The translations under genes and the position numbers were made by a program. Source: Toxonevra muliebris (lineage: Eukaryota; Arthropoda; Insecta; Diptera; Pallopteridae). Taken from it: 64,000 bases of DNA. Location: positions 117,711,388 to 117,775,387 of the forward strand of contig OY829326.1 in assembly GCA_963691655.1 (NCBI GenBank), read 5' to 3'. Each line of letters begins with the position of its first letter. Within the stretch, counting starts at the first letter, position 1. This document shows, one piece after another, positions 44,270-57,087 of the stretch. The notes under the pieces are model-generated. The model was not told the DNA's origin, made no database searches, and was given only the letters and a program-made list of their open reading frames with translations.

Positions 44270-44760
44270 TAGGCCATTTGAAGAGGAAGCATCTGGTAGC
44301 CCTATACCTTTGGACAGCGATGCCAGATCGACTAATGGCATACCGCGTTGGAAGCGTCAGTCGAAGGAAATTTATACCATGAAACAGCTGAAATTGTTCA
44401 GTTGTACATTCATTTGAAGCCCTTTATCCATAAAAATGGTATAGAGCACTTCTGGTTTCAATAAGACAGCGCAGCTCACACAGTTCGTGCCACAGCCAAC
44501 TTTTTGAAGCCATTGTTCCTCGGTCGGTTGATATCAAAAAATGGTGATTTTGTCATGCCCCAGCATCCGCCACATATTATACCGCCGGGCTTTTTCCTCT
44601 AGGGATCAAAGGCAAGAGCCCTAGACGAATATAAGGCCAACATTCGCCAGGAAATAGCTCCCATATTGGCCAAAATGATGGAAAATGCCGAAAGAGAGCA
44701 AATTTGGCCGTCATTTGCGCGATATCATTACCTAAAAAGTAGCTGGAACAAATCTTGAAC
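44270..44760 (+). pseudogene. DDE transposase fossil, copy 3
   Basis: Reads HFWFQ.DSAAHTVRATANFL, FLGRLISKNGDFVMPQHPP, then after stops ALDEYKANIRQEIAPILAKM. This is the same transposase family as 13680-14120 and 35985-36570, but more diverged. The third acidic site (DLTAPDFFLWGY in intact relatives) is altered to PPGFFL. Confidence 0.8.
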
Positions 44761-45059
44761 TAAAACAAATGATTATTTAAATGAACAACAAAAAAATTGT
44801 TTTTTTTAATGCTTTTTATCAGAAACAAATGCTTTCACTTTAAACGACCTACCCTGTATCATACAATTTTAAGAATGTTCTTTGATCTGAACATAGAATC
44901 TTTTGAAATATTGATACAATTTCTACAATATTTCACATTACCGAAAGATAGCATGAACCGCAGTTTAGTTTCACTAAAAAGTTTACAGTAAACTAAGTAA
45001 AAAAAAGGATTGGGAATGTTTATTTGAAACCTACAATATAAACCAACAAAAGATAAACA

Positions 45060-45440
45060 GGTATACACAAGGGTCTCTTACTGACGAAGGAGCAGGACCG
45101 GTGGTATATGGGCCATTGTTAAAATACTTCAAGCCCGTGGGTAAATGCACCAATATAAATAAATACATATATGCCACAGACAGGTGTGTTTACTTAAACC
45201 TCAAGCGGAACTATCAAAATCAGAATATTGCGATTCTGACAGTCAAGCGGTTAGCAAGTAAATTCTTAACTGATTAGGAAGTGTCTTGAGAAACTTAATA
45301 CGCTTGGCTTGCAGAACAAGGTCTGGATACTTTGGATTTCAGGCCATGTAGGAATAAAAGGTAATGAGAAGGCGTTTGGAGTTTCAGTATCCTCCATATC
45401 AGAACATAGTTCAGCCTGCAGTGCCCTGTCAGAGTACCTG
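45060..45440 (+). pseudogene. LINE RNase H fragment
   Basis: Broken frames give GAGPVVYGPLLKYFKPVGKC, YATDRCVYLNLKRNYQNQNI, AILTVKRLASK and, after a shift, LQNKVWILWISGHVGIKGNE. This is the RNase H domain of a Jockey/I-like LINE ORF2. Confidence 0.82.
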
Positions 45441-46593
45441 TTATAATTCTCAGATTGTTTTTTTTTTTTTTGATAAATTCATACACTCTTTTTAGTTTAT
45501 GTGTTCCTAAAAGAGTTTTTGATTGTTCCATTCCTGGTAGATTAATTGTTCTTCTTTCTTTAACATCATGGTTAGGGACCTTTTTCCTATTTTATATTAC
45601 AACCCACTCATCAACATATTGAAGCAAACGGCCGTACAGTTTTCGAAGCAAAGTTTCTCAATTTTTGCAATTTTCCTAACATTTTTTTTTTTGATACTTT
45701 TTATCTTGTAAGTTTCTAAATTATGTCTGCCTTCCACTTGCAATCATAGCTTTTTTCCAAGTCTCTTATTGACATTGATTTGTTTTTTTTTATTAAGGGC
45801 TTTGCTTCAAATTTCGTATGTTTTGGACATTTTTTCTTCCACTTTTCGGCCAATCTTTGAGAAAACAGGTATCTCCAAACTTGATTATAATATTTTGCCA
45901 CCATTTGCACTGACTTTGTACCATTTAGCAAGCTGTCTGTAAAAAATTCCTTTTTCAATACAGTAATTGTGCAAAATTTGCTTGGCCAGTGATCTTCAAT
46001 TCGAGGCAACGCGAAAACTAGAACAAGAATATCAGATAAAGAAGTAACAATAAAAGCCGAATCGATCACACTTTCTAAATTGTGATTTAACGTATACACA
46101 GTGAGAAATATTGAATTAAAAGTGTGCAGTTTCTTTTCGATACAGTCCTTATTACTGTGAGTGCTAATTTATTTTAAATCCTCAATGATTACTCTGAGTG
46201 ATCCTTTTTCCAACTGGGATAAAATTCAACGTTGTTATTTGAGACAACATTAACAGAAACTTTCAATTCTAATACATATGAACATATTGTCGTTGAAACT
46301 ACTGCAAAACCACGTACAAGATATTTCATATGAGAATTGATTTTGATTCGTTGTACTTTTATTAGAGAAATATGGCGTATACGACAGTTCAATATTAAAA
46401 TGGAAGTTCCTATACATGAATACAATTTATTATCAACGACTATATGTAATTTATTATGGAGCTTCTTCATTATACAATACCACCTATGTACGTTTTAAAA
46501 CAAGTAAGAGTACAATAAAACAATTTTGTTTAATTAAATTTCGAATATAGTATACTATACATACATACAAACAGACACTTTATGAAAGTAATA
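45441..46593. other. No gene recognised
   Basis: Frames at 45716-46099 and 46189-46470 on the minus strand lack any family resemblance I can name. The first contains KWKKKCPKHTKFEAKP-like basic sequence but AT-rich DNA gives such runs by chance. The dome start exon could lie here or further right. Confidence 0.35.
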
Positions 46594-46917
46594 AGGCTCT
46601 GGCAAATAGAGTCCATTGTGTACGTGAGAGCGAAGTGTACAACTGACAAGAAGTAAGCGAAGGAGAGAGGCGACACAATGCATACTTCGACAACGGATAT
46701 ACAATCATATACATCATACACAAAATTAATCAGCTGATAGCTGCCACACTCACAAATCTCTCTTAACGTATGGCAAAGTTGAGAGTTGTCCAACTTTTTG
46801 CGTTACTTCAACATATACATTGTGTATGGACCACACCACCTACGATTTTATTTTATAGTAGTTGTCAGTTGTATACTTCGCTCTCGAGTACACAACGGAC
46901 ACTATGTTCCAAAGCCT
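46594..46917. mobile_element. MITE with ~55-bp TIRs
   Basis: Left AGGCTCTGGCAAATAGAGTC, then GAGAGCGAAGTGTACAACTG; right (reverse) AGGCTTTGGAACATAGTGTC, then GAGAGCGAAGTATACAACTG. 324 bp. No coding region. Confidence 0.82.
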
Positions 46918-47449
46918 ATAGTCTATGTATCTTTTTTGATTAAATTTCATATGCAGGACAGGTAAAAATTACTTTGGGATGCCAATAAAAATCATACTTA
47001 GATATGAGATCGAGTCAAAACGCACATTGAAGTTGTTTTAAGATTGATTAGCATGGAGAAGGGTTAATTTAATTAAAATTGTTGCATTTGTTTTGCACAG
47101 CCCTAAGTGCATATTTCTTTGATTTTTTTTAAAATAATTTTTTTGTGGAAGGTTTTTTCAAACTTTTAAGTTTTCCATTATATAATTTAATCATTTAAGA
47201 ACAAATTAAATCCACTTTCTTTTAAATAAAAATTAACAAAAGTCATGAAAACGTAATAAGTATGGTATGCCAAAATTTGTTGCTTTTGTTTTACACAGTA
47301 CTGTAGCTGAATATGAGTGGGTCCAGATGCTTTTGAAATGGCACAACTTAATCGGTTGTGCCACATATATTCAAGTGTTAATGAATTCCACGAAAGCTTT
47401 AAATTAAATAAGTAAGAGAACATTTACTAGATGAACTTCAGTTTACTAC

Positions 47450-47556
47450 TAGTGTATGGCACAACAGTCCATTGAGGGTCTAGGCCGAGCATTTCGCATT
47501 CATTAATGTCGTGTAAATGATATCTATACACAAATGGAAGGCACCTACAGTTTTAC
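47450..47556 (-). mobile_element. SINE family 2, 3' fragment (copy 2)
   Basis: On the minus strand it reads AAACTGTAGGTGCCTTCCAT, then ATTTACACGACATTAATGAA and CTCGGCCTAGACC, matching the 3' half of 37533-37800 at roughly 80%. The tRNA head is missing, as in 5'-truncated SINE copies. Confidence 0.75.
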
Positions 47557-48892
47557 AATATTCAAGCATAGTAAATTGAAAGATTTCGTGTTAGAAATTA
47601 AAACCATTAACTTAGAGAAATAGCACAAAAGAAGATAAGTAATATACGCTTAAACTCAAAAGCATTACGGTTAGCTATTAGTAATATCAACACGGTAAAT
47701 TCCAAATGATCGATGTGAGGAATATCTCAACTTGTATTGGTATTCCCCCTCACATAGAAAAAATGTATCAAAAGAACATTCACATTTTCTTTTCATCTTA
47801 AGGTTATAAACTTTCATTAATTGTTACGTGCACACCTCATTTGCTATATGAGAGCATCGTTTAAATTTTAAGAATTTTTCAACAGCAAGTGTAAATTTAA
47901 TTGAGCAATGCGGAACTTGACTTAAACGCGTAAAATTCGTTTGTGTGTGATATTTTTTGATTAAAGTTTTCAATTATTTATTTAATTGCTATTGTGACGA
48001 ATATAATTTAATAATTTTATTTGTACATTATAATCAGAGGTTTTTAGTGCCATTGCTCTGGTTGGATTCGCTCCAAGGCCTCAGATACCACAATCTTGCA
48101 CCGATTCTCATTTAATTTTCGATGTTTATAATGAATTCCTCTTCTTTTTTTTCTTGGAAAAACAAAAACGCATGAATGCATATCTATGAATGATTTCAAG
48201 AAATAAAATTCTTAATAAAGTAATCGCTAAAATATATAATAGATATACAATATGTAAAAGAGAAGATGGGGTTTCCGAGTAATAACACTGGAAAAACCAT
48301 ATTCATTTACTGATATAAATGGGTATATAGTACTATCGTTATATACAGCTACGGTCAAATCCAATAGTAATTGCATAAGGAAAAAGTTTCATATCACGGG
48401 AGAAACAATTTTTTCAGTGCAAGATTTGTGCATACATAGTATTTATTTACAGTTCTCGAAGGTCAAGGCCTTTTTCACGAACTTATTCAGAACTGACTCT
48501 GGTAAAGTTTGAGTGAAAAGAAAAAAAATTTTTTATGTATAAGAAGAAGACAGAACATTCTAATATATCAAAAAAAAAAAAAGGAACATGAAAATATGCA
48601 GTTATAAAGTATTTCATTTGTATGTGAAGTGCCACGACCCCTTTTTCAAACCCCATTCACCTTTTTACTGTAGCATTACATTGTCAACCAATGTCATCGT
48701 ATCAAATCTCAATAGTGTACTGTAAATGGTTCCGGAGATATACCTAAAAGAGCTGAAAAATTTGTTATGGTAGGTGCCACGCTCACTTGCAATTAGGGAC
48801 TCGAATTATAAAATAAATAATACTGAAATCAAAACAAACTTAGCCTGTTTCCGAGTCTTTAAGTAAAATGAACATTCATTTTCATATATGTA
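47557..48892. other. AT-rich spacer
   Basis: No gene or repeat family recognised. Confidence 0.4.
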
Positions 48893-50174
48893 GTTGAGAC
48901 TGGGGTATTGTGGACCACATTTCCATTTTGGCTAAAAACTCGCAAAAAAAATAGCTTTTTCTGAAAATTTCAAAGCTTGAAATTGTAGTACGAGATAAAA
49001 TCTCTCTTTTGGTAGCAACAGTTCGATCAAATTGAATTAAATTATGCAAGTTATATCAGTTGGCGAAAAAATGGTATTTTTGAGATTTTGAAAAATCTCA
49101 AAAAATACCAATACCAATACCAAATCTCAATGAGGCATTGTGTCGCCTCTTTTTAAAACAATTTAAAATGGAAAAATGTCGATGAAAAACTTTATTTCTG
49201 ATTCAAAATGACAGAAAATTCATTATTAAAGCGAAATTAAATGGAAAATGGTAATAAAATCAGTCCGAAATGCAATGTTTGCAAGTCAAGTAATTTGTAG
49301 TCATTCCGGCACAAGCCAAGTGAACAGCTCGATCGCACACGTTGCAATGGATGGTATTGTGGCGGTCCTACTTTTTTGGCATATTTTTCTTACAAATTAT
49401 GTAGAAATTGATATCTTCTACATCAGAATCGGTTGAAGTCGGTTATTTCTTCTATGGTATCACGAACTTATTTATTTTTTGGAAAATATCGCGCCAATCT
49501 GGCGTGTATTCTTATTGAGAGTGAAGCGATATTACCGATTAATTTTTTGAATGTTCGAAATTGTAAATAAATATGTTGTTTTTTTTTTTGAAAATGTAAC
49601 CGAAATCCTCTACAGAAGAGAACCTAAACTGAACATTGTATATTTACGTTTGAAAATTTATTTTCGTACCAAAAAACTATTATAAATTGCTGAAAAACTA
49701 ATGCTGTGTTCAAATTTTGCATGAAAAATCACTTATATGGCTCAAATACACGAAGTTAGTTTGTCAAATGTCAAAAACTGATTAAATTGTAATTCCTCAA
49801 CAAAAGTGTTCCGTAATTCCACGAACGCTCTTTTTTTTACAATATAGCAGCCTATAAGTAGCACAATGCAAACTTCATGCAAAATTTCTTGTCTGTGTCG
49901 AAGGCTTATGGTTCCGCGAATATTATGAATACGAGTATATTTACCTGAGTTGGTTCTCGAAAAATGCGGTCAAAGTGAAAAATAATTTTTCGAATTATCA
50001 CATTTCTATTTGCTATCGAAGCGAGGTAACATTTCGTGTACACAAGTCGAGTACTGAAGGGAAAATGAGCTTAACATGATAATAGTTTTTTGCAGCTGTC
50101 AACCACTACTAGGGGGGAAAAAAATATGACGCCGATCAGCAATTCCCCGTGGTCCACAATACCCCAGTTTCCCC
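48893..50174. mobile_element. TIR element family T, full copy, no transposase seen
   Basis: Left GTTGAGACTGGGGTATTGTG and right (reverse) GGGGAAACTGGGGTATTGTG, with TA on both sides. 1282 bp. No open frame of note inside; a large MITE or a decayed DNA transposon. Confidence 0.8.
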
Positions 50175-50594
50175 TACATAAGTTAGTGTGAACAGGTGTC
50201 CCGGATTGCACGGGACAGTTCCGGATTTTAAGCCTGATTTTCGACCGTCCCGGATTTCAAGTCATTTGCCTCGGATTTTGAGAAACGAAAAACCAAATAA
50301 ATTGAAGGGGATATACGTTCATTTTTAAACATTTTGAACATATGCGAAAGCAGGACATTACTTAGAGTCAAAGAACACAAATATAGTAGATTCGATTTTC
50401 ATTTTATTTTTCTAAAATGATTTAAGAGTAAGAATTAAAAATATTTAGCAAGAAAAAAAATTGATTTTAATTTAAAATTGGGGCACTTTTTTTTTTAAAG
50501 CGTTCCGGATTCTAGTCCAAAAAATTTGGTCACGTTAACCCATTAAGTTCGAGAGTGAACTCGTTAAAAAACAAAAAATCTTCAATCACACGTA

Positions 50595-51040
50595 GGGTAA
50601 CCAGATTTTTGAACTGCAAAATCAGTACATTAGACGTTGGTTGGAAAGCACTGAAAATCAGGAAATGTGGTTTTATTACTAGTCATTTCACTGTAATATA
50701 GTGATATAAACGTCCTGAAACTTTTTCTCCGATTTTGCGTGTTCATTTTACACTTTTCTCTTCGTTAGTAGACAATATTGATTACTTATCAGTCTCCATA
50801 TTTAGAGGATTTTGAAAGGTGAGGACACTAATGAAATTCAATTAATAACAAATTCCTTTCACTTATTTAAAAATTTACGTTAACTGACTTTTCTTCAAGC
50901 AAATATTGTTTTGCTCCTCGCGATAGCAGCAACGCGTATTTTTTTTATTTTGTGAACAATCAGCAAGAGAAACAAACAGGGTGAGACTCTTTGCAAAAAC
51001 AATTTTGAGACCATTAAGGTTAAGCACAAAAATTCTTAAG
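50595..51040 (+). mobile_element. MITE family G, diverged copy, right end lost
   Basis: Begins GGGTAACCAGATTTTTGAAC after TA and follows 42165-42540 in order (AATCAGTACATTAGACGTTG, TATAGTGATATAAACGTCCT, GCAGCAACGCGTAT), with two insertions of about 50 and 30 bases. Right TIR not found. Confidence 0.78.
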
Positions 51041-51835
51041 ATATTAATTTCATAATACCGTTAGCCAAAAATAAAAAAAATGAGAGAAATCGTTGTTGTG
51101 TACTCGTAAACACAGTAGAGTAGGTCTACTTTAACACACTGATTTTTTGCCGATTTTTCTCAATGATTTTTACATATTCTCTATTGTTCTTTTTTTCCAC
51201 CGTTGAAAGCTTTTATACACGATTCGAGCGACCGATTTTGTATTTCTATTGTTTCTTTGTTATTTGTTTTTTTCATGAGTGGAACAGAGATGCAAAACAT
51301 GCAAAAGCAAACGATATAGCCGATTTTGACTCTTTCACTTTCATCTCCCCTCCCTTACCCGCAAACAGAAAATCGGCCACAAATCATTGTGTGTGTAAAA
51401 GCAGACTAGTCAAAAGCTAATAATTTTTTTAATACAAAGTGCAGTGTACTAAAATGAGAGAGTATTAAGTGGAAAAGAAGAGAACAAGAAAGTCAAAGAG
51501 CAAGTTTGTTTTCTTTAAGGCTGTTCTCCCGATTGTGTTTTTGAATGAAGAAGGAGACGAAAGCCGAGTCATTTAAGTCTAAAGAGCCGTTCGGACAGTC
51601 GAGCATGCTCGAAGGCCGTAGGTGGTCTCACGATAAATCTCAGCATGTGAGCGCACGAGCATGCTCGAAGGAAATCAAAATCGCGATCGTGTGAACGCAT
51701 GTCGGTCTGACTTCACATATTTCTACTTTTCGAAGCAAACGTGAGCATCGTGCGCAAAATGGAAAAATTTTAAGAGTGAATTCGTTGAAATTTATAAAAC
51801 ATTTTCCCTAACTATTAAAAAACAAAGCTAAAGTA

Positions 51836-53132
51836 AAGAGTGAAATCGAAAAAATCTTATCCTATATAAATTCAATAATTTTTAAACGGTTGATCTTAGA
51901 GTTTTGATTTTTTTTATTATTTAATTGATAATATTTTACAAATTACAGAAAAATATAACTTTTATAATTCAAACCACTATTTATGAACTCGTGGACCTTT
52001 TTTGGTAAGCCTTCCATTAGAGATTTGATAGTTGTTTCAGACACTTTTTTGGAACAGTTTGCCCATCTCCTTTTAAAATCTTCGATATTTTGGGACACCT
52101 TTTTGGTGCTCTTTAAGTTTTCTTTTCACAAGAGCCCAATATCTCTTCACTGGTCTGAGCTCCGGACAATTTGGAGGATTGAGATTGGCCTCTCTTGGTA
52201 CAAAAACTATGTTATTACTTTGGTACCACTCCAGAGCTTTCTTGCCGTATTGACATGATGCCAAATCGGTCCAAAAATATGTGGACACATTGTGCTCTCT
52301 TATGAAAGGAAGAAGTATTTTTTTCAAACATTCTTTGATGTATATTTCGGTATTTATAGAGCCCACTGTAACAAAGGACTTGCTTCTTTTGCCGCAACTG
52401 CATATAGCTTGCCATACCAGGAATTTTTTAAGAAATTTTGTCTGCTTTTGGATTCTAAATTATTCTTCGACATTTCCTCGAGCATCAGCAACATAAAAAT
52501 TTTTACTCGGAAGCTGCGTAAAATCTGCCAGTACATACGTTTCGTCGTCCATTATACCACATGAATATTTTTGTATGAAATTCGATTTTAATTTCCGAGC
52601 CCTACTTTTGGCGTCTACATTTTTTGCGGCATTCCTGTCTGGAACTTTTTGGACTTTGTATGTTTTCAAACCTGCATTGGCTTTAACTTTTCGCACCAAA
52701 TAGTCAGAGCACTGGGCTAACTGGGCAGCTTTTCTACCAGATGTGTTTGGAGATCTTTTCAATGTGCTTTCTATTTTCTTGGCTTTCCCAATATCATGTG
52801 GTCCTTGTTTTCTTTCCGAACCAGGTTTCCTGTCGATGGTCAAATTCTCCTGAAACTGTTTAATAACATTGTAAACAGTTTGACGGCAGACCTTCAATTC
52901 TTTGGCCAATTTTTTGTAGGACCAATTTGGATTATTTTTGAAAATTGTTAACAATTTTAAGACGTACTTCTGTTTCTTTTGATCAAACTCACAATAAATC
53001 AACATGTTTGTCATTAAAAATAACAACTGACATATTTTTCAAAAATAACTAGATCAAAGAAATTTTTAAATTTTACACCCAAACAAAATTATTAGGTAAA
53101 ACGTGTGTTAAGATTTTTTCAATCTCACTCCT
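51836..53132 (-). mobile_element. DD37E-type element, copy B, nested
   Basis: Ends AAGAGTGAAATCGAAAAAAT (left) and AGGAGTGAGATTGAAAAAAT (right, reverse), with TA at 51834-51835 and 53133-53134. 1297 bp, same family as copy A (about 90% alike by eye). Confidence 0.9.
51985..53026 (-). pseudogene. DD37E transposase, copy B, frameshifted with catalytic Glu lost
   Basis: N-terminal piece 53026-52460 ends at GNVEE followed by a stop; the rest is in 52366-52073. First Asp kept (GIMDDETYVLADF), second kept (WTDLASCQYG), but the Glu block reads PELRPVKRYW, Lys in place of Glu, and there are two extra residues (NL) before NPPNC. It shares with copy A the +1 shift after KYRRF; past it the frame reads DFKRRWANCSKKV to the C-terminus near 51985. 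It keeps residues that copy A lost (RKPGSER, WALVK). Confidence 0.88.
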
Positions 53133-53324
53133 TATTACAAAAACTAGGAAATAGAATAGTAAATTTCAACTGCAAATGCCCGCGCCATTGTGTGCGGTTT
53201 TTCGACGGCTAGCGAATTACGACGGTCTCACAACAAGCTCCACCGCGTGAAAAGCTAATTTTTTTTTATAGTACATACATTCGAGAGCCTTCTTCTAGCA
53301 TGCACAATCGTCTAAACGGCTCTT

Positions 53325-54222
53325 AAAGCATTTTTTGTCGCATAAGAAATATTAATTTGAAAAAATATTTACATATGTTATATGTAAATATTACTCATTA
53401 TATGAAACTTTTTCCTCATCATGTCATTAATATTATTTTGACCCCAGCTTTATGTATGGCACTCATAAGACCCCATCCATGAATATCTTCTTTTTTCCCC
53501 CTACGTGTGCGCGAATTTACTATCAATTTTTCACAAATTACCACCAATTCTTCCAGTCGATCAGTTCAACAATATTTCCGTTTAAATTCTCATCTTTAAT
53601 GGGCAAATTAATTGTAAATTTAATATTTCTGATACCAACTTAATATGACATAAAGTCACACAGCATTTGCAATTCTTCAGGCTAAAAAGTTGCACAGATC
53701 AACAAAGAAACAAGAAATTAAAAATAAAACAACAATAATAATAACAATTCTGAGATATCTTAATTTTTTTCCTTAGTAATCTGACTCTTGAACCAAGCAC
53801 AGCCAAGCCGAAGCAGCCAAACAGGGAAGCATTATACAACACATGCATGTCTGCCTGCTTGTCTTGTTAGTAACTTGAACAGAGTTTTAACTACTAAGTA
53901 TCTATAGTTGGTGGAAATCTCGCTGCTGCTTGCTCTCGATGTGGCAGTTATTGTTAAAAATGTTAAATTATGATTTCCAGGAAACTAAAAACGAAACAAT
54001 TTGAATCACAGAAGGCAAAAGCAAAAGAATAAGAACTTATAAGGCGCACATTGTGATTCTACTTACTGAAAATCATAAAGCAAATTCAAGAGCAGCACAG
54101 CAGCTCTTTAGCTCTCAAACAATAAGGAATATGAATACAAAAGAAATCATGGTGTGGCATGCCCAAACAGAAAAGAACAGAATCAAACACGAGACATGCC
54201 AAGGTAAAATAGTATAAAATTG

Positions 54223-54253
<31 letters not shown>

Positions 54254-55564
54254 AACAAAAAAGATGAGCAGCACATACCCATGAGCATGTGCAGTATCCA
54301 TATACTCTTCTTCTTCTTGCAGTTGTCATATGAGGATCCATGGACAATGGAAAATGCAATGGTTGAAATGTTTATAGCCAACATTTACTGGTGCTGCTGC
54401 TTACTACCTCCCAACTACGACATTGTACTTAATAAACCAACTTTCTGGTTTTCTTTTGTTTCTTTTACATACTCGTACATACGCTCATGATGTCCACCAC
54501 TTTATCATCTCATTTCAATCAGAATTTCAAGATCAAATCACTAGCAATTGTCCTCATCTCAAACATTGGCGTATGAGATGAGAATACGGCTGTGAGTTTG
54601 TGCAAAATAGTGTTGCCATCAATTTCTTGGAAAAATATGAATTAGTCATAATGGGAAAAGGTACAGAATTTTAGATCTTTAGCATCAAATTGTGAGTCAC
54701 ACTTGAAAACGTAGCAAATTATTTTTCTTGCTAACTATTTACGCACTGCCACTATTTTTAATAGTACAGTAGGTGCGAATATTGTTTGTAGTTGAGAAAG
54801 TGGAAATCATTAACACTCTACTGCATGAATAACACAATAAGGCACAAAAAATGTGATAGGGGCTAGAGTATGTTGGGAATCACCGGTGACCCTAAAGACT
54901 TTTAAGACTTTTTTACAATGAAATGGGGGATGAAGGTAAAAAATTCAAATCTGGACTCGGGGTTTTGCGCTATCGGTTCTAATTTCCTGAAAGCCACAGG
55001 GTCACTGACCCTTCAGAGACACAAAATGTCTGTTTAGATCAAAAATTGTAACAAGAAATTGGGGTCAGACAATACGAATCCGGATTCGGGTTTACGCTGT
55101 CTCCTCTGGTTTCCTGACGGTATCGAAAGGGTTAGCCCTTTGTTATCCCTTATGGTTCTTTTTTGCCTTTTTATGAACAAATTGTCTTTTTACTCCAAGA
55201 GTCCACAGAGGGTTAATACGCTCTAGAAAAATTTTGCTCATAAAATTTTACTATGCTTTAATAAACATCAGAAACCTTTAAATTTGGTTTTATAATTAGC
55301 ACGAGCAAAAAACATGCAAGTGAACTGAAAAACGAAAATATTTTAAAAATTTGATATTTTTTTGATATGTTTTGGTTAAGCGAAGTTTCCAGCTCTTAAG
55401 AAATGGCAAAATTCAATACAGAAATAGCCAATTTCTAGTACACTTCAAAAGGTTTTTATTTTGATTGAATATATTCTCCTTTAATCAAAGACAAACATTT
55501 CTGAAGTAACCTACATATAGGACAATGGGCATATCAGGGTTAAAAAATGTTTAATAGTGCAGAC
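53325..55564. other. Spacer with poly-A tract and an internal duplication
   Basis: A run of 26 A at 54223-54248 (possible remains of a retroposon tail, no source seen). At 54925-55030 and 55055-55150 a GC-richer block of about 100 bp is repeated with changes (both with 'gga.tcggg.tt..cgct' and 'tttcctga'). No gene recognised. Confidence 0.45.
55435..55543 (+). repeat. TTAA MITE family 2, partial second copy
   Basis: Shares TTTTGATTGAATATATTCT and the right end GGCATATCAGGGTTAA with the element at 7899-8037. The left terminus with TTAACCC is not recognisable. Confidence 0.6.
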
Positions 55565-55975
55565 ACACTAGAGTGAATTTCAGGTAAATTTAGCATTTCG
55601 TTGAAATGCGGAATTTCGCCATGCAAAAACTGTCAAATGAATTTCGGCATTTCAGACGCATTTCAATGCACTTGAAATGCAGAAAGTAACTAGCAACCAG
55701 TGATGTTAACTGTACAGTAATTATTGTCGCTGAGTCTGAATCCATGGTCCGTTTTGCTCCGCTACGTCACAATTTTTTTTTATTGACATCAAAATTTTTA
55801 AAATTAAAAAAAAAAAAAATTTTAAATGCAGTTCATATTTTTTCTCATCAAAACATCCATTTTTGCAGAAAAAATTTTTTCGATTTTTTTATTTTTAAAC
55901 GTTAAAAATTGAAAAAAAATTGTTGTAATTTTTTTCATCCTCGTTATCATCGTTCACTTTTATCTCGTTTTTAGC

Positions 55976-56107
55976 TTAACCTAGTAATGCCTAGCGGTGC
56001 CATATGGCACCTTGTCGCTGAGCCGTTCCTGAGTCAGGTTAAAAAAAAAAAATGTTCTCAAGTTACTTTCTAGATCTATCTACTTTGGTTACCGGTTAAT
56101 GGGTTAA
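55976..56107 (-). mobile_element. TTAA MITE family 1, short copy
   Basis: Bounded by TTAA at both ends (55976-55979 and 56104-56107). Reverse-oriented homologue of 33751-33872, sharing TACTTTGGTT and CTCAAGTTACTTTCT blocks. It lies within the TIR element 55565-57864. Confidence 0.75.
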
Positions 56108-56784
56108 AATAATGATGCCCAAACATATACTTAAGTGCAAAATGAGCTTTAAACTCTTTACACATATCGTATACGAACACGTATACACTTACCCCAAATC
56201 AATTCTCAGGCTATGATATGTATGTAAGGATGCGATTGGCGTACTTGAATAAGATGTTCAGTACGTAGTTAGAGAAAGTATTTTTAGAATGTTTAAAAGC
56301 CACTGCGTTTGCAAAACTACATTTCCACAACCACGCCTTCGCAGAAAAATGACGTTGCAATGTTCAAAGGCAGAGCAGTTTAAAAGTTTGAATTTAATTT
56401 AATGTATTCTTGGACAATTAAATCCTAAAAATCTATTTAGATTTCGTTAATAAATTTCGAAGCAAGCTTAGAGTAGGCTGTCACTGATTAGTGTATGGAA
56501 TCCAGCGTGTATGAACCTAAAATAAAACATTGGACAAATTACACTAGTTTACAGCCGAAAAGTACCAAGAACAAAACATGTTTGGGTGGATAAATTGCGA
56601 CCTCCTGAACAAAAAAACTAATTTTTTTTTTCTATGATAAGAATTTTTGCCGAGCAATAATTCTGTGTTTTTCGGGGTATGGTTTCACTCAAATCCTTGT
56701 GGAGTTCAAACAAAGAACTCGATCGAGATGAACTGCAAATCGTTCGAAAACTAATTGAATACCCTTTACATCGATAAGCTATTG

Positions 56785-57087
56785 TAGGTTAGGTTAGGTT
56801 GGAGTGGCTGTCGAGAGACACACTTAGGCCTGAACGGCCCATTGTGATACCACATAGTTGGACCTACAGTTTAACGCCGATTCCGAACGGCGGTGTGGCA
56901 ATTTTTTTTTTTTTGCCATTACCAACCAATGTGTGTACTTGTACACTATCTTATAATTCTCATACACTTCATATTGATAGTGAATATAAGAAAGTAATGA
57001 AAATTAACCACCAGACGAAGACGGGAATCGAACCCGAACCTCTCAGATAAAAGTCTAGTGCACTATCCTTTAGGCTATCGAGGTCGT
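56785..57087 (-). mobile_element. tRNA-derived SINE, family 1, copy 2
   Basis: Nearly the same sequence as 14123-14438, with the B box intact (57034-57024) and the A box mutated to TAGCCTAAAGG (57077-57067). A deletion of about 18 bases removes part of the T-rich middle. It sits inside a larger TIR element (55565-57864). Confidence 0.85.

Larger units (their letters stand above)
51582..53324. mobile_element. TIR element interrupted by DD37E copy B
   Basis: Left AAGAGCCGTTCGGACAGTCG plus AGCATGCTCGAAG; right (reverse) AAGAGCCGTTTAGACGATTG plus TGCATGCTAGAAG. Without the 1.3 kb insertion the host element is about 440 bp. The left half has internal repeats of GAGCATGCTCGAAGG. Confidence 0.75.

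Noticed and set aside
45716..46099. 127-codon minus ORF as a possible dome 5' exon or new gene
   Set aside because: No signal peptide, no donor in a suitable phase, no family resemblance.
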